NCBI RefSeq assembly: GCF_000381025.1 | Contig: NZ_KB905825.1 | Span: forward strand, 1-64,000 | Origin: Streptomyces sulphureus DSM 40104 | GTDB taxonomy: Bacteria; Actinomycetota; Actinomycetes; Streptomycetales; Streptomycetaceae | Reading direction: 5' to 3' | Length of the DNA stretch: 64,000 nucleotides | Shown: positions 33,793-42,813 of the stretch, in pieces | Numbering within the stretch: the stretch's first letter is position 1 | Layout of the letters: each line of letters opens with the position of its first letter | Translations under genes and position numbers: made by a program | Notes under the pieces: model-generated | Told to the model about the DNA's origin: nothing | What the model saw: only the letters and a program-made list of their open reading frames with translations | Databases searched by the model: none

Positions 33793-34131
33793 TCCAAAGC
33801 GGTTGCCATTCGCCTGCGGGCGTGCGAGGCTGCCGCAACGGATCGGGAGAAGCGGCCCGACCGTGCCGACCAGGGATTCCGGGAGCAGGGGAGACGCCCC
33901 GCGGGAGGCCGACTCCGGCGCAGAGCGCCGTCGAGGCAGGGCCTCGCCGTGACGTGGGGCGTGATCGTGTTGACCGTCAAACCATTTGGTGAGACTCTGG
34001 AAACACCCTGCGCACCTGACCTGTTTGATTCCTGAGAACCTGACAAAAGTCCAGAGCAGACACAGCGGGTGCGATCCCCTCTAGACCCACCACCGCTTCG
34101 GTCGGTCACTCAGTGTGGAGGACCATCCATC
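33793..34131. other. Intergenic region after acyP
   Basis: About 340 bases, less GC-rich towards the 3' end. TTGACC (33970-33975), a 17-base spacer and GACTCT (33993-33998) may be the promoter of the small gene at 34132. No gene recognised. Confidence 0.5.
33970..33998 (+). promoter_or_regulatory. Candidate promoter of the 68-aa coiled-coil gene
   Basis: TTGACC (33970-33975), spacer of 17, then GACTCT (33993-33998). The -35 is strong and the -10 moderate. Confidence 0.4.
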
Positions 34132-34338
34132 ATGGCAAAGGCGCTTCTCGGTTACGTCGGCGGCTCCGACCCCCGCGTTCTCGCCGAGATGCGACGGCTG
34201 CAGCAGCGCGTAGAGGACCTGGAATCCGAACTCGTTCGTATCCAGGCCGAGAACGACGCTCTGTCCGCCGCATCTCGCAACGAGGACCGGGTGCTCGAAG
34301 GTATCGACGTCGCCACGGCGGAGCCTGCGCTGACCTGA
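34132..34338 (+). CDS. Small conserved coiled-coil protein (68 aa)
   Basis: 68 residues: MAKALLGYVGGSDPRVLAEM leads into a heptad-rich helix (RRLQQRVEDLESELVRIQAE) and a short tail ending AEPALT. Start ATG 34132 with GTGGAGGACC upstream, a clear ribosome site. As I recall, very similar proteins occur at this place in many Streptomyces. No function is known. Its position next to smc and its dimeric coiled-coil nature make a structural or regulatory role plausible but unproven. Confidence 0.82.
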   Translation: MAKALLGYVGGSDPRVLAEMRRLQQRVEDLESELVRIQAENDALSAASRNEDRVLEGIDVATAEPALT

Positions 34339-34611
34339 TCGTCCTCGGGGCTGATCCGGAGTACACGGGCCGGGAGCCGTCGGACAACCGCTTTCACGGA
34401 AGGGCCGCTCTGTCTGCGGCCGTGCGCTCGTTCTTCGCGCGTCCTCGACGCCCGGAGGCGTACGCCTTTCGTGAGTTCGCTCTCCGTCGCTTCCGTCCTG
34501 TCGCCCCTGTCTCCACGGCAGGAGCACCGGCAGTCCCGTACGGCGCGGGGCCCGAGCCATCGGGCCCTCGGTCGTCGGGTGATCAGGCGCTCAGCCGCCG
34601 AGCACATCTGT

Positions 34612-34633
34612 AAGGGACGCTTCGGCGTCCCTT
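34612..34633 (+). terminator. TTCG-loop terminator
   Basis: AAGGGACGC (34612-34620), loop TTCG, GCGTCCCTT (34625-34633), followed by CGTCGTTT. A classic stable tetraloop terminator, probably for the small coiled-coil gene. Confidence 0.8.
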
Positions 34634-34784
34634 CGTCGTTTCCACCGCCTCCGCTCCCCGCCCGGGCTGCGCTTCTGCCCCTCTCGGCACGTCGACCGCG
34701 GACGGTGCCCGTTTGCCTACCGTCTGATCTGCCCCCGCCCCCGAGAGGCGAAACCAGCGGGAGACGGCCGGCCGCGAGGTCCGC

Positions 34785-34814
34785 GCGACATCTCGGGACG
34801 AACGCCAGTAGAGT
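34785..34814 (+). promoter_or_regulatory. smc promoter (probably leaderless)
   Basis: GCGACA (34785-34790), an 18-base spacer and TAGAGT (34809-34814), 8 bases before the smc GTG, which has no ribosome site. Confidence 0.5.
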
Positions 34815-34822
34815 CCGGACGC

Positions 34823-37800
34823 GTGCACCTCAAGAGCCTGACCATGCGGGGGTTCAAGTCCTTCGCCTCCGCCACGACGCTCCGCCTGGAGCCGGGGATC
34901 ACCTGTGTCGTGGGCCCCAACGGCTCCGGGAAGTCCAACGTCGTCGACGCCCTCTCGTGGGTGATGGGCGAACAGGGCGCCAAGTCGCTGCGCGGCGGCA
35001 AGATGGAGGACGTCATCTTCGCGGGCACCACGGGGCGCCCGCCACTGGGCAGGGCCGAGGTCTCGCTCACCGTCGACAACTCCGACGGTGCGCTGCCCAT
35101 CGAGTACGCCGAGGTCACCCTCACGCGGATCATGTTCCGCAACGGCGGCAGCGAATACCAGATCAACGGCGACACGTGCCGCCTCCTGGACGTGCAGGAG
35201 CTCCTCTCCGACTCGGGGATCGGGCGCGAGATGCACGTCATCGTCGGACAGGGGCAGTTGGACGGGGTGCTGCACGCCGACCCCACGGGCCGCCGGGCGT
35301 TCATCGAGGAGGCGGCCGGCGTCCTGAAGCACCGCAAGCGCAAGGAGAAGGCGCTGCGGAAGCTCGACGCGATGCAGACCAACCTTTCGCGCGTCCAGGA
35401 CCTCACCGAGGAACTCCGCCGCCAGCTCAAGCCGTTGGGGCGCCAGGCCGCGGCCGCGCGGCGGGCCCAGGTGATCCAGTCCGAGCTGCGCGACGTGCGG
35501 CTCCGGCTGCTCGCCGACGATCTCGTCAAGTTGCGGAAGGCGCTCAGCGCCGAAGTCGCGGACGAGGCGGCGTTGCGGGAGCGGAAGGAGGCGGTGGAGG
35601 GGCGGTTGAAGGAGGCGCTGCGGCGGGAGGCGGCGCTGGAGCAGCAGGTGCGCACCCTTGCGCCGAGGCTGGAGCGCGCTCAGCAGACCTGGTACGGGCT
35701 CTCCCAGCTCGCCGAGCGCGTACGCGGCACCGTCGGCCTCGCCGACCAGCGTGTGCAGCACGCCTCCGCGCCGCCCGCCGAGGAGCGCAGAGGGCGCGAC
35801 CCGGAGGAGATGGAGCGCGAGGCCGAGCGCGTCCGCGAGCAGGAGGCGGAGCTGGAGGCCGCGTTGGAGGCGGCGTCGACGGCGCTCGACGACACGGTGG
35901 CGCACCGCGCCGAGTTGGAGCGCCGTCTGGGCGACGAGGAGCGCAGACTGCGGGACGCCTCACGGGCGCTCGCCGACCGGCGGGAGGGGCTGGAGCGGCT
36001 CCGCGGCAAGGCGGGCGCCGCGCGCAGCCGCGTCGCCTCGGCGGAGGCGGAGGTCGAACGGCTCGCGGTGTCGCGGGACGAGGCGCGTCGTCGTGCCGTG
36101 GAGGCCGCGTCGGAGCACGAGAAGCTCCGCGCCGAGGTCGAGGGGTTCGACGGCGACGACGGTGAGCTCGCCGAGCAGCACGAGGCGGCCAAGGAGGCGC
36201 TCGCCGCGGCCGAGGAGGCGCTCACCGCCGCGGCGGAGGCGGCGACGGCAGCGGAGCGGGAGCGTGCCGCCGTCTCGGCCCGGCACGACGCCCTCGCGCT
36301 GCAGCTCCGCCGCAAGGACGGAAGCGGCGCACTGCTGGCGGCGGCGGACCGCCTCTCCGGCGTGCTCGGTCCGGCCGCCGAACTCCTCACCGTGGCACCG
36401 GGGTTCGAGCTCCCCGTGGCGGCTGCGCTCGGCGCCGCTGCCGACGCGGTGGCCGTCGCCGACGCGGGGACGGGCGTCGAGGCGCTACGGCTCCTGCGGA
36501 AGGACGAGGCGGGGCGTGCGGCGCTCCTCGTCGGCGGGGGCGCGGAGGAGCCGGCCGGTTCGGCGGCGTCGGGGGAGTGGCCGTCGGCGGTGGCGGGTGA
36601 GCCGGTCGACGCTGCGCGCCTGGTGCGCGCCCCGGAGGAGCTGCGGCCCGCGCTGGCACGGCTGCTCGGCGAGACGGTCGTGGTGGGGACGTTGGAGGAG
36701 GCGGAGGAGGTGTTGCGGCGGCGGCCGCGCGCCACCGTCGTCACCGCCGAAGGGGACCTGCTCGCCGCTCATTTCGCGCAGGGGGGCTCGGCGGGGGCGC
36801 CGAGCCTGTTGGAGTCGCAGGCGGCCGTGGACGAGGCCGCCGAGGAGCTCGCCGGCCTGGAGGTGCGGTGCGAGGAGCTCGCGGGGGAGCGCGAACGAGC
36901 GAAGGAGCGCCGGCGCGCATGTGCCGCCGAGGTCGAGGAGCTGGCCGCGCGGCGCAGTGCGGCCGAGCGCGAACGGTCGCGGCACGCCGGGGAGTTGGGA
37001 CGGCTCGCGGGACAGGCGCGGTCGGCGGAAGGTGAGGCCGAGCGGGCTGCGGGCGCGGTCGTGAAGGCAGAGGAGGCGGTGGCGCGGGCGCGCGAGGAGG
37101 CGGACGAGGCCGCAGAGCGCCTCGCCGTCGCCGAGGAGGCGCAGGAGGACGACGAGGAGCCCGACACCTCGCTCCGCGACCGGCTTGCGGCCGACGGAGC
37201 CAACGCGCGGCAGACGGAGATGGAGGCCCGGCTCCAGGTCCGTACGCACGAGGAGCGCGTCAAGTCCCTCGCGGGGCGCGCCGATTCGCTCGACCGCGGG
37301 GCGCGCGCGGAGCGCGAGGCGCGGTCGCGGGCGGAGGAGCGCCGGTCGCGTCTGCGCCGGGAGGCCGAGGTGGCGCAGGCGGTCGCCGACGGGGCGCGGC
37401 AGCTTCTCGTATACGTGGAGGCTTCCGTCGGGCGGGCCGACGAGGAGCGGAGCGGCGCCGAGCGGGCGAAGGCCGAGCGCGAGGCGGAGCTGGGGCAGGA
37501 GCGGGAGAGCGGCCGGGAGCTCAAGGAGGAGCTCGACAAGCTCACCGACCACGTGCACAAGGGCGAGGTGCTCGGTGCCGAGAAGCGCCTGAAGATCGAG
37601 CAGTTGGAGGGCCGCGCCCTGGAGGAGCTGGGCGTCGAGCCGGAGGCGCTGGTCCGCGAGTACGGCCCGGACCGGCCCGTGCCCTCGGCGCCCCCGCTCG
37701 ACGCCGCGCCTCCGCAGGTGGACGACCCTGCACAGGTGCCGGAGGTCGAGGAGCCGGCGGAGGACGAGGGGAAGCCGTTCGTCCGCGCCGAGCAGGAGAA

Positions 37801-38428
37801 GCGGCTCAAGGCAGCGGAGCGCGCGTACCAGAAGCTCGGCAAGATCAACCCGCTGGCGCTGGAGGAGTACGCGGCGCTGGAGGAGCGCCACCGCTTCCTC
37901 GGCGAGCAGCTCGACGACCTCAAGAAGACCAGGGCGGACCTGCTCCAGGTGGTGAAGGAGGTCGACGAGCGCGTCGAGCAGGTCTTCACCGAGGCGTACC
38001 ACGACACTGCGCGGGAGTTCGAGGGCGTCTTCGCGCGCCTCTTCCCCGGCGGTGAGGGTCGCCTCGTGCTCACGGACCCGGACGACATGCTCACCACGGG
38101 CGTGGACGTCGAGGCGCGGCCTCCGGGCAAGAAGGTGAAGCGGCTCTCGCTCCTCTCCGGCGGGGAGCGCTCGCTCACCGCGGTGGCGCTGCTGGTGTCG
38201 ATCTTCAAGGCGCGACCGAGCCCCTTCTACGTGATGGACGAGGTCGAGGCGGCGCTCGACGACACGAACCTTCAGCGCCTGATCCGGATCATGGAGGAGC
38301 TGAAGGACAGCTCCCAACTGATCGTCATCACGCACCAGAAGCGCACCATGGAGGTGGCCGACGCCCTCTACGGCGTCTCGATGCAGGGCGACGGCGTCTC
38401 GAAGGTGATCAGCCAGCGGCTCGCCTGA
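34823..38428 (+). CDS. smc: Chromosome segregation protein SMC
   Basis: 1201-residue SMC ATPase for chromosome compaction and segregation, important in Streptomyces sporulation. Walker A GPNGSGKS at residues 31-38. Two long coiled coils are interrupted by a hinge near 520-650. The C-terminal head has the signature LLSGGERSLTAVALL and Walker B FYVMDEVEAALDD. The length matches the family. Start GTG 34823. ftsY follows, the common actinobacterial order; ScpA/ScpB are not in this window. Confidence 0.97.
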   Translation: MHLKSLTMRGFKSFASATTLRLEPGITCVVGPNGSGKSNVVDALSWVMGEQGAKSLRGGKMEDVIFAGTTGRPPLGRAEVSLTVDNSDGALPIEYAEVTLTRIMFRNGGSEYQINGDTCRLLDVQELLSDSGIGREMHVIVGQGQLDGVLHADPTGRRAFIEEAAGVLKHRKRKEKALRKLDAMQTNLSRVQDLTEELRRQLKPLGRQAAAARRAQVIQSELRDVRLRLLADDLVKLRKALSAEVADEAALRERKEAVEGRLKEALRREAALEQQVRTLAPRLERAQQTWYGLSQLAERVRGTVGLADQRVQHASAPPAEERRGRDPEEMEREAERVREQEAELEAALEAASTALDDTVAHRAELERRLGDEERRLRDASRALADRREGLERLRGKAGAARSRVASAEAEVERLAVSRDEARRRAVEAASEHEKLRAEVEGFDGDDGELAEQHEAAKEALAAAEEALTAAAEAATAAERERAAVSARHDALALQLRRKDGSGALLAAADRLSGVLGPAAELLTVAPGFELPVAAALGAAADAVAVADAGTGVEALRLLRKDEAGRAALLVGGGAEEPAGSAASGEWPSAVAGEPVDAARLVRAPEELRPALARLLGETVVVGTLEEAEEVLRRRPRATVVTAEGDLLAAHFAQGGSAGAPSLLESQAAVDEAAEELAGLEVRCEELAGERERAKERRRACAAEVEELAARRSAAERERSRHAGELGRLAGQARSAEGEAERAAGAVVKAEEAVARAREEADEAAERLAVAEEAQEDDEEPDTSLRDRLAADGANARQTEMEARLQVRTHEERVKSLAGRADSLDRGARAEREARSRAEERRSRLRREAEVAQAVADGARQLLVYVEASVGRADEERSGAERAKAEREAELGQERESGRELKEELDKLTDHVHKGEVLGAEKRLKIEQLEGRALEELGVEPEALVREYGPDRPVPSAPPLDAAPPQVDDPAQVPEVEEPAEDEGKPFVRAEQEKRLKAAERAYQKLGKINPLALEEYAALEERHRFLGEQLDDLKKTRADLLQVVKEVDERVEQVFTEAYHDTAREFEGVFARLFPGGEGRLVLTDPDDMLTTGVDVEARPPGKKVKRLSLLSGGERSLTAVALLVSIFKARPSPFYVMDEVEAALDDTNLQRLIRIMEELKDSSQLIVITHQKRTMEVADALYGVSMQGDGVSKVISQRLA

Positions 38429-38500
38429 CCCGCGGCCGGGACATCCGGCGGGGGAGGGTTGGACGGTGATCGCGGAGCGGTGGCTGATACTGGTCGGGCT

Positions 38501-39715
38501 ATGGAAACCGTCATCCTTGTTGTAGTCATCGCCGTGATTCTGCTCGGCGCGCTCAGCGGACTCGTGGTGAGCGGCCGCCGCAAGCGGGCCGCTCCGCCGA
38601 AGGAGACCGCGGCGCCAGTCGAGACGACCGAGGCGCCTCCGACCGAACCGCGGGTCGGGGAGGAAGCCGAGACCACCGAAGCCCCGCGGAGAACCATCGA
38701 GGAGGTCGGGCTCCCCGAGGCGGAGGCCGAGGCGCCCGCAGTGCCGGCCCCCGCACCCGTCGAGCCCGAGATCGAGACGCCGGCGCCGGCCGCCGGCCGC
38801 CTCGTCCGCCTCCGCGCGCGGCTCTCGCGCTCCCAGAACTCCCTCGGCAAGGGCCTGTTGACGCTGCTCTCGCGGGAGCACCTCGACGAGGACACCTGGG
38901 AGGAGATCGAGGACACGCTGCTCACCGCGGACGTCGGTGTGAGCGCCACCCAGGAGCTCGTCGAGCGGCTCCGCGAGCGCGTCCGCGTCCTCGGCACACG
39001 TACGCCCGACGAACTGCGCGCGCTGCTCCGCGAGGAGCTGCTCACCCTCGTCGGCCCCGACCTCGACCGCACCGTCCACACCGAGACCCAGGGGCCCGTC
39101 GACCGCCCCGGCGTCGTTCTCGTCGTCGGCGTCAACGGCACGGGCAAGACCACGACGACGGGCAAGCTCGCGCGTGTCCTCGTCGCCGACGGCAGGTCCG
39201 TCGTCCTCGGCGCGGCCGACACCTTCCGTGCGGCCGCCGCCGACCAGTTGCAGACGTGGGGTGAGCGCGTCGGCGCCCGCACGGTCCGCGGGCCGGAGGG
39301 CGGGGACCCGGCCTCGGTGGCGTTCGACGCCGTCAAGCAGGGCACCGAGGCCGGCGCGGACGTCGTGCTTGTCGACACCGCGGGCCGCCTGCACACCAAG
39401 ACGGGGCTCATGGACGAGCTCGGCAAGGTCAAGCGCGTCGTGGAGAAGCAGGGGCCGGTCGACGAGGTACTTCTCGTCCTCGACGCGACGACCGGGCAGA
39501 ACGGGCTCGTCCAGGCGCGCGTCTTCGCCGAGGTGGTGGACATCACCGGCATCGTGCTCACCAAGTTGGACGGCACGGCGAAGGGCGGCATCGTCGTCTC
39601 CGTGCAGCGTGAACTCGGCGTTCCCGTCAAGCTCGTGGGGCTCGGCGAGGGTCCTGACGACCTCGCGCCTTTCGAGCCCGAGGCGTTCGTCGACGCGCTC
39701 GTCGAGGGCGAGTGA
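38501..39715 (+). CDS. ftsY: Signal recognition particle receptor FtsY
   Basis: 404-residue SRP receptor GTPase targeting ribosomes to the membrane. ATG 38501 gives an N-terminal membrane anchor (METVILVVVIAVILLGALSG), typical of actinobacterial FtsY. An acidic Glu/Pro/Ala linker (~30-100) and then the NG domain follow: GVNGTGKTTTTGKLA, DTFRAAAADQL, DTAGRLHT, TKLDGTAKGG. An upstream TTG (38459) is in frame but would displace the anchor. Partner Ffh is at 47080. Confidence 0.95.
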   Translation: METVILVVVIAVILLGALSGLVVSGRRKRAAPPKETAAPVETTEAPPTEPRVGEEAETTEAPRRTIEEVGLPEAEAEAPAVPAPAPVEPEIETPAPAAGRLVRLRARLSRSQNSLGKGLLTLLSREHLDEDTWEEIEDTLLTADVGVSATQELVERLRERVRVLGTRTPDELRALLREELLTLVGPDLDRTVHTETQGPVDRPGVVLVVGVNGTGKTTTTGKLARVLVADGRSVVLGAADTFRAAAADQLQTWGERVGARTVRGPEGGDPASVAFDAVKQGTEAGADVVLVDTAGRLHTKTGLMDELGKVKRVVEKQGPVDEVLLVLDATTGQNGLVQARVFAEVVDITGIVLTKLDGTAKGGIVVSVQRELGVPVKLVGLGEGPDDLAPFEPEAFVDALVEGE

Positions 39716-39874
39716 CGGGCGCCCGCGCGTGCCACGGCGGGGAGGGGTGGTGAGCTGCCCGGGTCGGGCGCCCGAACAGCCGGCGGTCGTCGAGCCGTTG
39801 GGCGTCCGACCGCATCCGGGAGGAAGCGGAGCCGCGGTCCGCACGGGCCGCGGCCCCGGCCGGTGGGGCAGCGT

Positions 39875-40573
39875 TCAGCGCTGCGTCGACCTGTGCGCCA
39901 CGTACGCGAGGGTGCCGAGGAGGAGCCGGGCTTCGGGTGGCCGGGAGACGCCGTCGGGGGAGGGGCCGCGGAGCCAGCGGACGGGGCCGAGCCCGGCGCG
40001 ATCGGAGGGCGGTGCGGTGATGTATTCGCCCTTGCCGAGGCCGCGCAGATCGAGCCGGGCGTCGTCCCAGCCCATGCGGTAGAGCAGGTGCGGGAGTTCG
40101 GCGGCGGCTCCCGGCGCGACGAAGAACCAGGCGCGGCCCTGCGGGGTGAGGGCCACGGGCCCTAGCGGCAGGCCCATCCGCTCCAGCCGCACCAGCGCCG
40201 AGCGCCCTGCCGCCTCGGCGAGTTCGATGACGTCGAAGGTGCGGCCCGTCGGCAGCAGCAGTCCTGCGCCGGGGACGGTCGACCATGCGCGGGTGGCCTC
40301 CTGGAGGGTGGCGCCGGCCGGTACTTCGAGGGAAGCGTCGAGCGGATGCGTACCCGGTGCGGGGCAGGCGGGCGCGCCGCAGGAGCATGCCGCGCGGGCT
40401 CCTCCGGCGCGGACGGCGTGGGCTCCGGGGACCACGGCCCAGCCCCACAGGCCGGTGTACTCGGCGACCGCGGTACACACCGAGGCGCGGACGCGCCTGC
40501 GGCCGCCGGGCCGCAGGTGGTTGATCTCCCGCAAGGCGCCGAGACCGCCGATGGAGCCGATCGTGAAGCCCAT
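39875..40573 (-). CDS. Bifunctional primase/polymerase (Prim-Pol) domain protein
   Basis: 232 residues starting MGFTIGSIGGLGALREINHL. A Prim-Pol-like domain is suggested by AVCTAVAEYTGLWGWAVVPG, the Cys/His cluster CSCGAPACPAPGTHP, and WSTVPGAGLLLPTGRTFDVIEL with the acidic DVIE site. Start ATG 40573 has a strong GGAGGAGG. In Streptomyces this gene sits divergently from nsdA. Actual primase activity is not established, and the short length suggests a regulatory or degenerate member. Confidence 0.82.
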   Translation of the reverse strand: MGFTIGSIGGLGALREINHLRPGGRRRVRASVCTAVAEYTGLWGWAVVPGAHAVRAGGARAACSCGAPACPAPGTHPLDASLEVPAGATLQEATRAWSTVPGAGLLLPTGRTFDVIELAEAAGRSALVRLERMGLPLGPVALTPQGRAWFFVAPGAAAELPHLLYRMGWDDARLDLRGLGKGEYITAPPSDRAGLGPVRWLRGPSPDGVSRPPEARLLLGTLAYVAHRSTQR

Positions 40574-41025
40574 GCCTCCTCCAACGGGTGCCGTGCGCGG
40601 ATGGTTACGAGCGCTGCGAACCGGCGCCGGGGACGGCGGCCGGGGTGCGCGCGGTGGCGGGAGCCCGCGGGGCTGCGGACGTCGCACACGGTGAACGCCC
40701 GGGCGCCGACGGGGCGTTGGGACCCGGCGTGCTCCGCTTTCGTGGTCAAGTCAACCGCGTGTGGGTGACGAAAGGTTCATCCGAAGGGGTGGCGAATGGT
40801 GGCGATTACGGGTTCGCTCTCGCGGGACTCGTGATCGTAGGATTACTTTCGGTACGCACAGTGCGGGGGCGCCTGCGGCGGGGGTTGCGCTGCGGGCACG
40901 CGCTCATCGATGACCTGGATGGCGTGAACCTCGTGGATGGAGTAGACGGCACCGCGGCTGCGGGCGCCCGGGCCGCGGACGCGGCCGACGCGCCGCCGAC
41001 GGGCTCGGGGGCGGAGGGGGGACCT
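40574..41025. other. Divergent intergenic region before nsdA
   Basis: About 450 bases. The nsdA frame stays open upstream to 40588, with possible GTG starts at 40924 and 40933, so the nsdA N-terminus could extend by up to ~35 residues. No separate gene recognised. Confidence 0.5.
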
Positions 41026-42504
41026 GTGGTCGAGGGCGTGCAGTCCGGCAAGTGCCCCAACGCGCAGCTCAGTTCGTGGTTCGTACGCAGCGGCTGGTCC
41101 AAGGGCGAGCTGGCGCGGCAGGTCAACCGCCGTGCGCGGCAGCTCGGCGCCCACCACATCAGCACGGACACCTCACGCGTCCGCCGGTGGCTCGACGGCG
41201 AGCAGCCCCGCGAGCCGATTCCGCGCATCCTCTCCGAACTCTTCTCCGAGCGGTTCGGCTGCGTCGTCCCCGTCGAGGAGCTGGGGCTGCGCAGCGCGCA
41301 CCGCTCCCCGGCGGCCTCGGGGGTCGACCTGCCGTGGGCCGCGCCCCAAACCGTCACGCTCATCAGCGAGTTCACCCGCGGAGACCTGATGCTCGGGCGC
41401 AGCGGCTTCCTGGGCAATTCGCTCGCGATGGCAGCGGGCCCCGAACTCGTCGAGCCGATGCAGCGGTGGCTCGTGCCGAACCCCTCGGCAGCCGCCGAGG
41501 AGCCGTCGGCGCCGGCAGTCGGCGAGCGCCCCGACCTCTCCGCGCCCGAACTCGACCTGCTGGAGCAGACGACGGTCATGTTCCGGTGCTGGGACGCGCA
41601 GTGCGGGGGCGGCCTCCGCCGCAAGGCGATCGTCGGTCAGCTCCACGAGGTCACCGAACTGCTCGAGGAGGAGCACCCCGAGCGGATGCAGCGCCGCCTC
41701 TTCGGCGTCACCGCCGAACTCGCCGAGCTGGCCGGGTGGATGAGCTACGACGTCGGCCTCCAGACCACCGCGCAGAAGTACTTCGTCCTCGCCCTCCACG
41801 CCGCGAAGGAGGCCGAGGACCGCCCGCTCGGCGCGTACGTACTCAGCAAGATGTGCCGCCAGATGATCCACCTGCGTCGCTCCGAGGACGCCCTGGAGCT
41901 GATCCACCTCGCGCAGTACGGCAGCCGCGAGGCCGCCACCGCCCGTACCCAGTCGATGCTGTACGCGATGGAGGCGCGTGCCTACGCGAACCTCGGGCAG
42001 CCGGGCAAGTGCAAGCGCGCGGTGCGGATGGCGGAGGCGACCTTCGAGGAGGCCGACGATACCGACTCCGACCCCGACTGGATTCGCTTCTTCTCCGAGG
42101 CCGAACTCTGCGCCGAGACGGCCCACTCCTACCGCGACCTCGCCTACGCCTCGGGCCGCAGCCCGACGTACGCCTCCCTGGCCCAGCCGGCGATGGAGCG
42201 CGCCGTCGCGCTCTTCGCGCGCGAGGCGGCGGAGTCCGAGGGCGGCGGCCATCGCCGGAGCTACGCGCTGAACCTCATCGGTATGGCCGGCCTGCACCTG
42301 CTGCGGAGGGAGCCGGAAGGGTTCGCCTCCTGCGCGGGAGAGGCGATCGACCTGGCGAAGCTCCTGCGCTCGGAGCGCGTCCACAACAAGCTCCGGACGA
42401 CGGCGGCTTCGGCCGTCCACGAGTTCGGCGACGTCGCCGACGTCGTCGAGTTGAGCCGCCGGCTCGAGGCGGAGCTGCCCGAGGAGGCCGCCGTCGCCGG
42501 ATGA
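41026..42504 (+). CDS. nsdA: Negative regulator of sporulation and antibiotic synthesis, NsdA
   Basis: 492-residue Streptomyces-specific regulator. NsdA mutants overproduce antibiotics and sporulate early in S. coelicolor. Seen: a N-terminal DNA-binding-like part (WFVRSGWSKGELARQVNRRA, STDTSRVRRWLDGEQPREPI) and a helical C-terminal half with TPR-like repeats (LHAAKEAEDRPLGAYVLSKM). GTG 41026 has a strong GGAGGGGG ribosome site; GTG 40924 or 40933 would add about 31-34 residues. Confidence 0.92.
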   Translation: MVEGVQSGKCPNAQLSSWFVRSGWSKGELARQVNRRARQLGAHHISTDTSRVRRWLDGEQPREPIPRILSELFSERFGCVVPVEELGLRSAHRSPAASGVDLPWAAPQTVTLISEFTRGDLMLGRSGFLGNSLAMAAGPELVEPMQRWLVPNPSAAAEEPSAPAVGERPDLSAPELDLLEQTTVMFRCWDAQCGGGLRRKAIVGQLHEVTELLEEEHPERMQRRLFGVTAELAELAGWMSYDVGLQTTAQKYFVLALHAAKEAEDRPLGAYVLSKMCRQMIHLRRSEDALELIHLAQYGSREAATARTQSMLYAMEARAYANLGQPGKCKRAVRMAEATFEEADDTDSDPDWIRFFSEAELCAETAHSYRDLAYASGRSPTYASLAQPAMERAVALFAREAAESEGGGHRRSYALNLIGMAGLHLLRREPEGFASCAGEAIDLAKLLRSERVHNKLRTTAASAVHEFGDVADVVELSRRLEAELPEEAAVAG

Positions 42505-42701
42505 GCGGCGCCACCCGAACCGCCGGTTGCGGCGGCCCGGTCGAATCGATTCGGCTCCCCCGCCAGATCACCGGGTCCGCCGCGGCCGGCTCCTAGGCGC
42601 CCGCGCCCGCCGGCGCCACCGCGAGACCCGGCCCGGAGAATAGTGCTCCCCGTGCGCAAAACACGGGCCATTCATCCCGGCGTAACACCGGTCCCGCCAT
42701 C

Positions 42702-42739
42702 TTCACGTGCGCGCAACAGACGTCGGCACCGAAGGAAAC
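42702..42739 (+). promoter_or_regulatory. Candidate GlnR box upstream of amtB
   Basis: TTCAC, 6 bases, GCAAC, 6 bases, CGGCA, 6 bases, GAAAC. The Streptomyces GlnR consensus is GTnAC-n6-GAAAC-n6-GTnAC-n6-GAAAC. The register is exact: sites 1 and 2 match 4 of 5 each, site 3 is poor and site 4 is perfect. It lies about 75 bases before the amtB start, where GlnR is known to activate amtB-glnK-glnD. Confidence 0.6.
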
Positions 42740-42813
42740 GCGGCTCAAAGAATCTGGGTGCATACCGCCCGCAGAATCTGCCCGCACGGCTTGCGACTTC
42801 GAGGAGACGTCCA

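Larger units (their letters stand above)
34339..34822. other. Intergenic region before smc
   Basis: About 480 bases without a recognisable gene. It holds a hairpin GGGCCCGA/TCGGGCCC (34548-34567), the terminator at 34612-34633 and the smc promoter at 34785-34814. Confidence 0.55.

Noticed and set aside
36485..39844. 1119-codon minus-strand open frame under smc and ftsY
   Set aside because: Shadow of plus-strand genes; no ribosome site, no recognisable domain.
42661..42701. GTAAC at the GCGTAACACC segment as part of a GlnR box
   Set aside because: No GAAAC-like partner at the required 6-base spacing; the site at 42702-42739 fits better.
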